Shown here: positions 10,301 through 21,326 of the stretch, piece by piece | How positions within the stretch are numbered: the stretch's first letter is position 1 | Layout of the letters: each line of letters starts with the position of its first letter | Source of the DNA: Haliclystus octoradiatus | Taxonomy: Eukaryota > Cnidaria > Staurozoa > Stauromedusae > Haliclystidae | DNA length: 64,000 bases | Reading direction: 5' to 3' | NCBI GenBank assembly: GCA_916610825.1 | Contig: OU744447.1 | Coordinates: 11,267,751-11,331,750 of the forward strand | Program-made: the position numbers and the translations under genes | The notes under the pieces: model-generated | The model's database searches: none | What the model was told of the DNA's origin: nothing | Seen by the model: the letters and a program-made list of their open reading frames with translations, nothing else

Positions 10301-13128
10301 GACACTCGAGGCCTATTTTCCATAAAATCTGTTGAATTTTACATGCAGTGTCACTACTGAGATCAATAAAAATAATATGAAAACCGCATTTCTATCAGTG
10401 AAAAGAGCCACTTGTCTAGAAACAGATGAATTGTAAGGGTGCCTTCTGTAGGGTGATATTGCCTCAATAACTTTAATACTTTCGTAGCATCGTGTATCGT
10501 TGAAGGGCTACTTGGCTCTTGCCAATTTATTTATTGCATAGAGAGACAATGGCTGAACATTTTTTTATTTACTATGTCAAGCATTTCATTCGGTTTGCCT
10601 CGATCGAAGACTATTGCAGTTCACGAAATTGTAGTCATGGCAGTTTTTTGTGGACCAGGATGATGATGAACGTCATCACAGCACATGATTTTGATATAAA
10701 GAAACATATAATAAAATGAATGCCTGCTCTCCCTGAAAATTTTAAACTTATCGAATTGGCTCTCCCTGTTCGTAATTCTGGCTAGTTTCTCTAAAAGTTA
10801 TATCATGTATAGTATATGTATATTAGCTTGAATTGAATTTTTGTAGAAGATTTCACTATAAATATGATTTAATCTAATTGCATTCAATCTAGTTATTCGA
10901 ATGTCCAGGATACTGCAGAAATGAATTCAAAATTTTGGTCCTCACATTAGCAATATTTCTAATCTCTTAGAAATGTATTTCGCGTTATATAGTCATGACA
11001 ATTAGGAAGCTATTGTTCTCTTTGCGAAATGGATTGAAAAGTTACCTGTGATATGTACGTTACATTAAATCATGCTATTCAAATGAGATCGAATCGCAAG
11101 ACATTCAAACTGAGTTACACAAGATATTAAAAGTGTACACAAGATATTCTAGCGGCTTTTGTATAGTCTCATATTTTTATTAATTAGCCTGATTTTCATT
11201 TAACTAGATTCCATATAATGTATAATCAGCATTGTATGACGTAATTTAGTTTGTATTTAAATAGTTTGTTTTGTAATTTATAAGTTGGTGTGTTGTTGGA
11301 AGGCGTTGTGAGTTCATCAGCTCTATGAACCCAACCCTAAATAAATTGTACTTGATTGCATTCATAATAGTCTTTTTGCTAATTGACTAATAGAACCAAC
11401 GGCATTACTCAACATTATACAGTTCTCATTTTGGCCAGATCATCGGCTATATCATTCTTTCTTCGGCTATAATTGCAAGATATATTTAGCGCTAAAAATT
11501 GATTAAACTTTCATATGTAAAAATCATAACCATTTCAGACTGTAGAAAATCAATAAATTGCCACATTTAATCTCCTGTCGCAGTAAAATATCCCATTTTG
11601 TTATCGATTTAAAATCCTTTATTTGTAAAAAATCCGAAGAGAAAAATGGTAATACAAGTCAAACGTAAAAGTATACGTACCATTGAAGATCAGTCAAAAA
11701 ACAGGTTGTTGTTTAGTTAATCATTATGATTTAAAATTATATTGTCTATAATTCCACTACTTCTCACATAGATCAACAGTCTGGCGCACCTGTTGACTAC
11801 GAGCCTCTTTGCCTCTACTTGTCGATTTCATATTTCTCATTGTTAAAACAAGTCTCATAGCAAAAAAACGCAGGATAATTCTTTGAATTTACTTTGTTTA
11901 CACCACCTCACTTTTAAACTCCGAAGAAACATATTCACACGAAATTTTCGATTTTTTGAAAAAAAGGGTAAAACTTTTCTTCACTGTGACATCACTGTGG
12001 AACATTACTGTGACTTTTGTTTGAAGTGATTGGATGTTGTATCAGGCTCTTCGATTTAGTTCAATTAATATTTCGGACAGAATATTTGATACAAAGAGAA
12101 TATCAGTTCAGCATAACAATAAACAACATATATTACTTGATTTCCTTAAAGACTAAATTAAACATTAACTTTTAATTGTGTAAATGGATATTCATTTTAA
12201 CGTTATCTAAAACAGTCTGTCTCTCGCAACTGATATCTGACGAAGAAAATATATTGATGTATTGAGGTTTGTGCGCATGCGTTAAACTTTATTTGATGGG
12301 TCTTAAACATGGCACCTAATTAATTAAACAATAGCCTTCTAATTATGGAATTGTGTAATTGATCTAGATACAAATAATGTTCACATAAAAAAGAGGCAAA
12401 GCATGTACATACATCACTCTGTGCTGCCATTTCCCTATATGTAGTGGTTTTATAACTGTACCACGTAAAAGAGAACGTTTAAGGGGTCTATTTACTTGTC
12501 TTACTGTACGGTCGTTTCTGTTGTATCAAAGAGCTCTGACTAACACTCGTGTAGCCCTTAGCATCTCTCCCTGTAATTTCAGCAGACACGGCGTACCATT
12601 ATAATGATAAAGAGTACAACTCTATATATTAACTGTGTCGTTATTCAATCTGGCACATATCAAATCCTAGTATTGGCACTATAGCCACTATGTGTAATCG
12701 CTTTTAGAAAACTTCAAGTAATGATATCCTATGGAGATTTACACACGGCCAACGTTTACTTAATTAACTATAAACAATACCTTGATTGACACTGATGGAT
12801 TTCCAGACATGACTCCTGTTATAGGGTTGACTTCTAATAATTGATTTCCATTGTCTTTTAGAGGCACATCATGGTACTTACAGTTAGAGTTAACATTTCC
12901 TGAACTGAAACCAATTCCATTACAATCTCTGCCAGTTAAACATTTTTGCACACACGTTAATCGACTCACAGCATTAATACTATTAACCTCATTATTTGTG
13001 TTTCCACTTTCTGGCCGCAGCGGAAATATACGGCGACGAGTATTGGTGTTAGCTGAGTCACAAATTTTTCCAGAGGCAAAATTGCAGAAAGTAGCTAGAT
13101 AAATCAGTAACATACATATTAGCTCCAT
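7189..13128 (-). CDS. Gene A: secreted PAN-like / TSP1-repeat protein (3' end not found)
   Basis: Split gene with exons 12781-13128, 8841-8871, 8411-8581, 7716-7886 and 7189-7359 (complement). Exon 1 gives a signal peptide and a PAN/apple-like module. A 31-nt mini-exon supplies a further cysteine, and three exons of exactly 171 nt each encode one TSP1 repeat. All junctions are GT-AG and agree in phase: 0 after exon 1, 1 thereafter. TSP1 modules usually bind extracellular partners or glycans, so a secreted adhesion, matrix or recognition role is inferred. No C-terminal exon like that of gene B was found below 7,189. Reading through the last donor would add about 40 residues before a stop near 7,064. 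Head-to-head with gene B. Confidence 0.8.
7716..7886 (-). CDS. Gene A TSP1 repeat 2 exon
   Basis: 171 nt, phase 1-1. WSIW is present, but the fucosylation position reads CTLLCGSG, with leucine where Ser/Thr is expected, so this repeat probably lacks O-fucose. Six cysteines, ending SNPCPG. Acceptor CCATAG, donor GTAAGA. Confidence 0.9.
8411..8581 (-). CDS. Gene A TSP1 repeat 1 exon
   Basis: 171 nt, phase 1-1. Encodes a full TSP1 repeat: WSDW (C-mannosylation type WxxW), CSVTCGAG (fits the O-fucosylation pattern CxxS/TCxxG) and six cysteines ending LVPCSG. Acceptor TTGACAG, donor GTATCT. Confidence 0.9.
8841..8871 (-). CDS. Gene A mini-exon (31 nt)
   Basis: A TTTCAG acceptor and a GTTTGT donor bracket 31 nt coding VEDICSIDPP plus one base of the next codon. 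Entry phase 0 and exit phase 1 exactly join exon 1 to the TSP1 exons. It carries one cysteine, the sixth of the PAN-like module. Gene B has an equivalent 25-nt exon. Confidence 0.75.
8945..10230 (-). mobile_element. LINE remnant (CR1/L2-like), endonuclease to RT start
   Basis: Broken minus-strand frames show late endonuclease sequence (LLPLIINPSRPS, then VVLVTTTDHFIDCTI), the linker (HAPFSYKHLIKGNRPVWLSK) and the beginning of RT (IPDEWKVEILSPIY). Many stops and frameshifts. It lies in the large intron of gene A in the same orientation as the gene. Clade assignment is inferred from motif style only. Confidence 0.65.
10262..10475 (+). mobile_element. 5'-truncated tRNA-derived SINE
   Basis: Matches the body and tail of the SINE copies at 31.5 and 35.3 kb: GCATCGTTGTGCATTGACA, CCTATTTTCCA, and the tail GGGTGCCTTCTGTAGGG. 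The tRNA-like head is missing. More diverged than the other copies, so older. Confidence 0.7.
10476..12780. other. Gene A intron remainder, no feature recognised
   Basis: A+T-rich intronic DNA between the SINE tail and exon 1. I saw no exon, RNA gene or clear transposon end. Confidence 0.4.
12781..13128 (-). CDS. Gene A exon 1: signal peptide + PAN-like module
   Basis: The ATG at 13128 opens a hydrophobic signal peptide (MELICMLLIYLATFCNFASG). The mature part has cysteines in a PAN/apple spacing: KICDS, then LTCVQKCLTGRDCNGIGF, then SNCKYHD, five in all. The exon ends at AAG followed by a GTATTG donor, phase 0. Similarity to gene B exon 1 is in architecture and cysteine order more than in sequence. 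Confidence 0.8.
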
Positions 13129-14212
13129 CGCTCTTAAGCGTCTGCTAATTTCAACTTTGCTTGTGTTTCAGACAGAGCTATGGATTATATACACAACGTT
13201 ATGTAAGCTTCATGCTGATAATTATTGTCTTATGATATCTTACGTTGAACCAGTTGATATTTTTACAATGCACCTGTCGCTTTCGGTGATAGTCACGTAT
13301 CACGTACATATTATATTGCAAACGATCCGTCATTTTTTTCGGTATCAAATCAAGCGTGATCACGTGATCGACATCTTAAGCCGCAAGTCACACGTTCATT
13401 TTCATGACATGAATATTCAAGTTTGTCTGGAACTAATTTAAACTAATATTGAAAATTTAGAAATTTGAATATTTACGTCACCAAAATAAACGCACAGCAG
13501 AAAGAGACACTTCAAAACATTGATATCCCCGTCATTTCCAATCGTATCAGCTTCAAACTTTTACCAATCAATTTTTCATTTGATATATCAGAACCAATCA
13601 TTACTTTGAAAAATATTTTTCAGTAATATTCACTAATGATTTCAATATGATAACTTTCGTGTATTAAGCGATATTCACATTCAATATGCTTGAAGAATTT
13701 ACTTTATCTGCCATTACTAGAAGGCCGTAGAGTAGTAACGAGGTAATGATGAACACACAGTGTACGTTCTGAGAAGTTTTCAAAATGTTGCGTATTTAAT
13801 TTACTGTTTACATTTGAGCTCATACATGACGAATCAGTGTTGCGTTTGCACTCAACTCAATAAAAAGTTGACGATTACAAAATGTAACATATAGAAAAAT
13901 AGAGATTTCCATTGTATTTTTATAACTGTATTACTAAAAAAATACTTAACACTTTCCGTGAACTATGATCTCATAAGGAGAAAACGAGAAGGCAAAAGAA
14001 AATCACGTTTCATCATTTCAAGAATTTTTGAATCAATTCAAAGTTGCGAGGAAAAAATTGATATCAAGAAATTTATATTTCTCATCCTGAAATTAAAAAA
14101 AAGGATGCTTGAACATCGTTTTCTGACATAACTATGGATTCTTATCTTTAAAAAATATTTGTTACTTTCTTGCGTGTGTCGTTTGTTATGGCAAACACTG
14201 AAATGTTTCTTA
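13129..14212. other. Upstream of gene A, no gene recognised
   Basis: Holds the presumed promoter side of gene A. No convincing TATA box or other site could be singled out in this A+T-rich sequence. Confidence 0.35.
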
Positions 14213-14996
14213 GGCCTGGATTATACAGCGCGCTTTCGAGCGTGCTGTGCTTTCGAGCGCGCTTTCATTTGAAGGCGCGCGCTTTTGAAAATGTCTAGTT
14301 ATACAGCGAGCCGTCCTCAAAAGTTGTGTAAAAACTTCCTTTGAATTACATGATGACGTGTAAGAAAATATCTCACAAGACTTTTTATTGACAAGTATAC
14401 GCTTTTCGTGAAATAAATTTATTGCTTCAAAAAATGATTTTTATCACAATTCGCCATCAAATAGTTGTGATTATCATACAATGAAAGTTTTTTTAACCTA
14501 CCATGGTCCTACAAATACAAGACAGTGGCTTATATCTAATCTGCAGAGCATATATATATAGCCTTGTGTAATTAATACTATTTGAAAGTTTTCTCCTCTT
14601 CAATTGAGAAGTACAGATGCTCTGAGTAGTTTCCCTATTATTATTTTGTGGATTTCGATTATAATTCGAAAGAAAATCAATGTTTATTCATCTGTTTATT
14701 GGCAAAACGGAACTGTATCTAGGCAACGGCCGAGAAAAAGAGGCTAGACATTTCTTTCTCGACATCAACCCCCGATTTTTACCAAATATGGTAAGAGGAA
14801 TCCCTGGAATGTCGAAATGAAAGTTCGCCTTCAAGTGAAAGCACGCTCTTCCTATGCGAGCTTTCGATTTGGAGCGCGCCGTGCTAATGACAGCGAGCCG
14901 TGTCAAGTTAGACGGGCGCGCCGACAGCGAGCCAACTTTCAATTTACTGTAAACGAAAGCACGGCACGCTCGAAAGCGCGCTGTATAATCCAGGCC
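14213..14996. mobile_element. PIF/Harbinger-type MITE, 784 bp
   Basis: About 45-bp terminal inverted repeats start GGCCTGGATTATACAGCG and end CGCTGTATAATCCAGGCC. The element is flanked by direct TTA repeats (14210-14212 and 14997-14999), the 3-bp TSD typical of PIF/Harbinger. The ends are rich in GCGC steps, unlike the surrounding DNA. No transposase frame. Confidence 0.85.
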
Positions 14997-15946
14997 TTAC
15001 CTATAGTTTGGAGAACATCGTAAAAACACTATGAATTTATACGTATAAATATCCTGTGAAATTCAAATAGATTTCACAGATGTTAACTGAGTATAAAAAT
15101 GTAAATAACCTGTGAAAAGGTCGAATTTCACCGGCTCATTTTCAAGTGGTCATTTTAGTACAGTCATTATAAAAAATGACCTCACACAAATTGCAACAGA
15201 AGCATTTTTCATCAATTCTAGGGTCAAATTTTATGCTTAACAACATATCCAAAATGTTCCGAAATCGAAGTAGGCAAAATGCCTTAATTTTGCAATTTGA
15301 TTTATGGCATTCCCAGTAGAAACATGAAAGCGAGGCTGTCCTTTTTAGTGTAATCATGAGATTTAATTTGAGAGGAAAATATCAGGAATAGTAGCCTTGC
15401 ATCATTTAGCACATATAATGTGCTTAAAATGTCTTTACTGTCACCATGTATCAAATTACCAAAACGAGGCTATATATGAAGATTAAACAAATCACATAGA
15501 AAAACTAGAAAAACATATACACAGTAAGTGAAAAATGTTATTCATTATATTTTAACATTCCACTAGCAGTATAGATCATGTAAATACTTTATTTATCTTA
15601 TTTAGAAAATTTAATTAGGTAATATACATTGTTCACAATGAACAATTTTAGGCAAATGCATGGGGATATCATAGTCGCAATTATTTTTGACAGAAATTGA
15701 CCATTACGATTTGATGATAGGCCTGAAGAAAAACAGCAGAAAATGATATCCAATAGAAATGTTAAATTAAATTAAACTAACGAACTAATGCCTTTTACTT
15801 CTTGACAGGAAATCAATTAACTTTGTATATAGAGTACAGTTATCCAGTCGTTTATGTTACTAATTTAGCCATGGAATGAAAATTGAACATGGAACTTCAC
15901 CCAAAGGTTATGCCCAAAATGTTGACTATATCCTATACACATATAC

Positions 15947-16872
15947 AATCAAACCTACTATATAACAGCCATCTCTATACAGCGACCACCTGTCTAAAGT
16001 GGTCACTCTTGCAATGTCTTGAAATAGTATTTTCTATTAAATCAAAGATCGATGAGCTTGGCTGTAGTTTTGGTGATTTCCTCTTTTTCAGTCCTTGGTT
16101 TCTCTGAGCAGACAAAGGAAGCTCGTATGGAGAAAATGGTCCATAGTCAATGAACTCGTATGAATAGTCCATGAACAGTTCATGAACATTGTTATTGAAT
16201 GCTCCCGAGTTTTCATTTATTATATATTATACAATTTATAAATTAATTCAGCAGTTCATGAACTGCTTATAAATTGTTCATGAAACTTTGCCATTTAACA
16301 TTTATGAACTATTTTTCCACAGAAGATTTTTATACAACAGATTTGATACATCCCCTGCAAAATGTTCAGGAGTTCAAAAGCTTAGAACAATTCATGAACT
16401 ATTCAAAAACAGCTCATGAACCTTCACGGACAGTTCATAAACAATCCATGAAAACTTTGGACCATTTAACGTTCATGAACTGTTCATGGACTGTTCATTA
16501 ACTCCTGAACTGTTTTTCGCAGGGATATTATGAAGAGCTGCCAAACACATATTGTGAACCCTACAGTTTTACTCACTTGTATTCGAAGTTTCGAAAATAT
16601 GTTAACCATTATTGATTAAAATGAATGGAGAGCTAATGGTCGGGGAAATTTGCAAATTTCAAAGGTGGCACAAATTATTTGCTTTATACAAGTTTCCTTT
16701 ATCTGCTCAGACGAACTAAGAACTAGAAAAAGAGTAACTCACTAAAACTCCAGCCAAGCTCATCAATCTTCGATTCAATAGAAAATACTATTTCAGAACA
16801 TTGCAAGAGTGACCACTTCAGACAGGTGGTCGCTGTATTGGGACGGCTGTTATAGCAGGTCCGATTGTATAT
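15947..16872. mobile_element. Pogo/Tigger-like ends nested in the palindrome
   Basis: Inside the arms, TA-flanked ends begin CAATCAAACCTACTATA (left) and, read inward from the right, CAATCGGACCTGCTATAACAG. Both lead into GCGACCACCTGTCT. This resembles pogo/Tigger termini. Whether this is a separate nested insertion or the true end of the element is unclear, since the flanking arms are also inverted. Confidence 0.5.
16150..16525. repeat. GTTCATGAAC palindrome array
   Basis: Many exact and near copies of the self-complementary decamer GTTCATGAAC and of CATGAACAGTTCATG-type pairs lie at irregular spacing in about 375 bp, in the spacer of the large palindrome. Two blocks share the longer context CCATTTAACNTTTATGAACT. 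Confidence 0.75.
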
Positions 16873-17669
16873 GTGTATAGTATATAGTTAACATTTTGGG
16901 CATAACCTTTAGATGAAGTTCCTGTGTTCAATTTTCATTCCATGGTTAAATTAGTAACATAAACGAGTGGGTAACTGTAGTCTATATACGAAGTTGCATT
17001 GATTTCCTGTCGATGATTAATGAAGGTATTAGTTCTTTAGTTTAATTTAATTTGACGTTTCTATTGCATATCTTATTCTGCTGTTTTTCTGCAGGCCTAT
17101 CATCAAATCGTAATAGTCAATTTCTGTCAAAAATAATGGCGACCATGAACATTCCTAGGCATTTGCCTGAAATTGTTTGTTGTGAACAATGTATATTACC
17201 TGGTTGTATTTTCTAAATAAGATAAATTAAGTATTTACATGATCTATACTGCTAGTAGAATGTTAAAATATAATGAATAACATTTTTCACTTACTGTATA
17301 TATCTTTTTCTAGTTTTCCTATGTCGATTTGTTTAATCTTCATACATAGCCTCGCTTTGATAATTTGATACATAGTGACAGTAAAGAAGTTTTAAGCACA
17401 TTTTATGAGCTAAATGATGCAGGGCTATAATGTCTGATGGTATTCCTTCAAATTAAATCACATGATTGCACTGAAACTGGACAGCCTCGCTTTCATGTTT
17501 CTACTGGAATTGCCATAAATCAAATTGCGAAATTAAGGCATTTTGCCTACTCCGATTTCGGAACATTTTGGATATGTTGTTAAGCATAAAATTTGACCCT
17601 AGAATTGTTAAAAAATGCTTCTGTTGCAATTTGTGTGAGGTTAAGGCTTATATTGGCTTAAAATGACTG

Positions 17670-19090
17670 TACTATTTGGGTGGGTGAGAAAAGTCAAATT
17701 ACGGGCTCGCCGACTTTGTTAACTTTTGTAACTCTTTTCGATTGATTTAAGGCAAGATACACGAATGTTTTGCATTACTTAGCCTTTATATGGGATGAAG
17801 AAAGTCGTTGCTGTGTGCTGTGAACTTAGAATGAACTCGTAAAAATGTTGACGTCGGGAAAATCACCTCTTTTCCTTCAGCCTTCAGGATTTTGGGATTA
17901 CTAGCCCGACATTATCCGTTCTTCGGATTTTTATTATTCTTCATGACTCTTTTGTTTTATTGACATTCTATTGCCAAGTTTTACTGCAGGCTGATAAAGG
18001 GAGCGAAGCGACCTCTTTTGGGAAACCGAATCCTGACCGGCCCTGGGCGCGTTCAATATAATAGGGTGAAATCATAAAATCGAAAATCAAAATTTTTACC
18101 TTAAGCTGTTGTACTAAATTACTTGACTACTTCGCCAAGTTTTTTCGATAAACGGATAATTATTTTTCGAGAAATTAGCATTTGAAAAATGAGGATTTGA
18201 AATCTTGAAAACGGAGAATGAAAGTTAATTGACGTCATACTGTAAAAATTTCTATCACGACGAGTGAGCGCAAGAAGATCGTATTACATTAATTGAAGAT
18301 TATATTGTATGCTAAAGGATGATCAAGTAAATAAATATAATACAGATAAAGATAAGGTAGAATTGTATTAAAAGAACTACAGTTGCAAGGAATTTATAAA
18401 AAAATTTGCAACAGTGTAGTAATTTTAAAAGAATCAAAATGTGGCTCATACTTGTACTGTTTGCATTCCGCGGTAAAGTTGGTTTGTGGTCCGAGATTTC
18501 ACGCGATCAAAAAGGGCGTTCTAAATCTGAAAGGATATGATGTGAACAATTCCTGTCTTGTAAAACAAGTTCATTTTCATAAACAAAGTGTTTTATTTTT
18601 TTAATTGGTAACATTCCTGGACAGCTATTAAGTCTCATAACAATTAATGTACACCTACAATTCAAGCAGTATTTTCAACCTTCTCAAATCCCCTTCAGGA
18701 AATGTTTCCTGCATTGAAATAATCATCTGCTTACCGAATATTCTGCTACCTCATAAATTAACAATGAATGATGGCGATGCTGACGGTTTACTACAGCTTT
18801 TTTTAAGTAAATGTCAGCGAGCAAAGGAATAAAATCAATGATTGCAAATGAAATACTGAATGCCTATTTATGTAGATGGAATTTATTATAAAATTGTTTG
18901 TTCACACAAAAAGCAATATCTAATTCTCCCAGCACACTGATTATTGCCGCGACATATTTGTTGGTTTTTTATCGTAGGCAATCAGTGACGAATATCATTT
19001 TTTCCCATGTGAAAATGTAACATATCTATACATGTAAAATGTAACGAGATATTAAATATGTCCTGAAAAAGTTCGATTTTAATGATGATA
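17670..19090. other. Intergenic; one possible signal-peptide exon
   Basis: No gene assigned. At 18439 an ATG opens MWLILVLFAFRG, a short hydrophobic leader, with a donor-like GTAAAG directly after. This could be a first exon, but no downstream partner was found. Confidence 0.25.
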
Positions 19091-19094
19091 ATTC

Positions 19095-19535
19095 ATTTGT
19101 AACAAATGACAGGGATAGAAATCACGGGATTTCACAACGTTTCGCTATCATATCCTCACAGCATCATCAGGTATATAAATACAATTAATATTCACATGAA
19201 AAAAACTCGAGTCACGATTGGTGGATTTATACCACGTGTTTAGCAGTTATATCAAGACAACCCACGAGATTCCATGGCAACTACTAGAAGCGTGCAGGTA
19301 TAGGTCTACATTATGTGTTTTGAAAATGGCGACAAGCTGCGACAGATGGAATATTTTTCAAAATCAAATTATATGTATACTCCGTAATTAAAAATTCAAC
19401 TTGAGAAATTCAAAGTATATTTCTAATGTTTTATTTATATTTATATACCTGATAAATCACATGAAGAAATAATAATTTGGCGAAACGTTGTGAAATCTGT
19501 GTTTTTTTCGCTTTCACTTGTTACAAATTTAATAA
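19095..19535. repeat. Imperfect inverted repeat with ATTTCACAACGTTTCGC
   Basis: The left side runs ATTTGTAACAAATGA, then ATTTCACAACGTTTCGC, then ATCAGGTATATAAAT. The right side carries the same three blocks inverted. The AACGTTTCG and CATCATCAGG combination resembles termini seen in Penelope-like elements, but no coding sequence is present to confirm it. Confidence 0.5.
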
Positions 19536-21130
19536 GCAAGAATTTATTGATTATTCTTTGGGTTTTTTATTCATACCTCCTTCGTTGTGATCTCATTTCC
19601 TCGATCGTAGATATCAACATATTTTAGGATAATTAAAGCTGACTTGAAGTTGTACTTGTTTAATGATAAAAATCCTGTTATCTTTAAGAATGATATCCAC
19701 TAAATGTTGAAATGTCGTTGTCTTGTATCATGAAACTCAGTCGCTTGCAGAGCCTCATTGCTCATTTTATGTTGCGTCATAACGCCTGTATAAAATCCAA
19801 AAGGACGAATTACTCTTAAAATAATCTCTTCATATTAAATATATGCAAACAGTATTTATTATATATCCATCAGTGTTCTAGTGGATTTTCCACCACTCAT
19901 AAAAGCCGTATTCGATGAAGTTGACATTTCACACGTAAAAATATGATAATATCACATGTAAAAATAATAATTTTCAACCAATCACCGAGCGTCTTCCATT
20001 TGCATTACCAAGAAAATTCCCACTTTCGAAAGTGAAGCTAAGATTACACTACACCGGTATAAGCTATCCAAGCAGAATGTTTTTCATACCGGTCAGGCCA
20101 TTCGATTACACTACACGATTGCTAACCGGCACGCTCCACTCACTTTAGTGCCGAGTCAAAATGAACCAAAATTGAAAGTGGGATGGAAAGCGCTCGGATG
20201 TGAATCCCGAGAAAAGTGGCATAGTGTAATCAGTATAGACTCGGATAGCTTTGACCACCAGTGTCTCAAATTAATAAATTTAGCCTCAAAAATAGGCCGA
20301 AATGACGCCATGACACACTAGGTTACCATTATTACTCTTTTATGTCTGCAGGATAACCTGTAATCACTAACCTATCCGGTATGATTTTCACTCTGATTGA
20401 GCAATTTTGTTTCAAACATCTAAGTAGCCTAACGTTTTTACTTGGCACAGTTATATAATTACAATGTTTCATTTTCTCTGCTGAATGTGATGGCGTTGAT
20501 CTTGTTGACATAAAGTTACAGGGTTCCTAATCGTTACTTTTAACTAATTTCTACTTTTAACCAGTTACTTTTTTAAAAATTAACTTCCAGCTGTAACTAG
20601 TTAGACAGCAAAAAGTTCTTTTTTGCAATATTTTGCGTGCTTCAAGTCAAATAATTCTTGTTTTAGGCAAACATGTTTCAAGCCAAATTTATTTTTGATG
20701 TCCAGCTTTTGAGCGATTTTGTCCGGCAAGAATCTTTTACAGTATATTTGTTCAAAACAAGAATGATTGAAGTTTTATTATGTGAAGAAACGTTAAGAAA
20801 CTTGAAGGTTCATTCATCGTTGTTCTTGTCTTGGATATAAAGATTGATTCCGGAGAGGTTATTTGTTAGTAACCATTTGGTGAGTTCGATCCAATAGTTA
20901 TATTTGTTTTATCTGTTCAATGTTGGGAGTTTCATTCGGTGGCTAAAGAGAGATTTGTACAGTCCGTCTCATATTTGCTGTTGTATTCTACGTTCTAAAA
21001 AGCCCCAGCGCATTAGTGTTTCCGGAAGTTTTAAAATTCGACAAGTAAAATGAATTTTAATGCCTAAATGTTGATATCATTGCTATACTTGATTGTCTGA
21101 TTTCTGAGTATTGTATATATTTTATATATT
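19536..21130. other. Intergenic, no gene recognised
   Basis: A+T-rich. Around 20,040-20,270 two GATTACACTA motifs and their inverse suggest an eroded transposon, but ends could not be fixed. Confidence 0.35.
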
Positions 21131-21326
21131 CTATAAAAGAGTCAAAGAATGTATGTTTAAAACTGTTACTAATAGTTTCATGCTTACGAAATCATCAGAC
21201 AATTATACAAAAATTATAATGAACATATAATACCTTTTTAGTATAATTGTTTGATGATTGTGTAAGCATGAAACTATTAGTAGCAGTTATGAATAGGTAG
21301 TTTTTGATTCCTTTCATTATATTTAG
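21131..21326. mobile_element. ~195-bp foldback MITE
   Basis: Arms AAAGAGTCAAAGAATG, CTAATAGTTTCATGCTTAC and CAGACAATTATAC are mirrored on the other side of a short loop. It shares the CTAATAGTTTCATGCT block with the foldback elements at 24.95 and 27.86 kb. Confidence 0.7.

Larger units (their letters stand above)
15161..17669. mobile_element. 2.5-kb palindromic element, TA-flanked
   Basis: Arms of roughly 950 bp (about 15161-16115 and 16690-17669) are inverted copies of each other with substitutions and small indels. Both ends read CAGTCATT inward and abut TA, consistent with a Tc1/mariner/pogo-type TSD. The spacer is a GTTCATGAAC-rich array. Coding capacity is absent. Confidence 0.7.

Noticed and set aside
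20515..20610. Possible hAT end (GTTACTTTTAACTAATTTC-type repeats)
   Set aside because: Resembles the subterminal repeats of the composite at 53 kb, but no terminal inverted repeat or TSD could be found.
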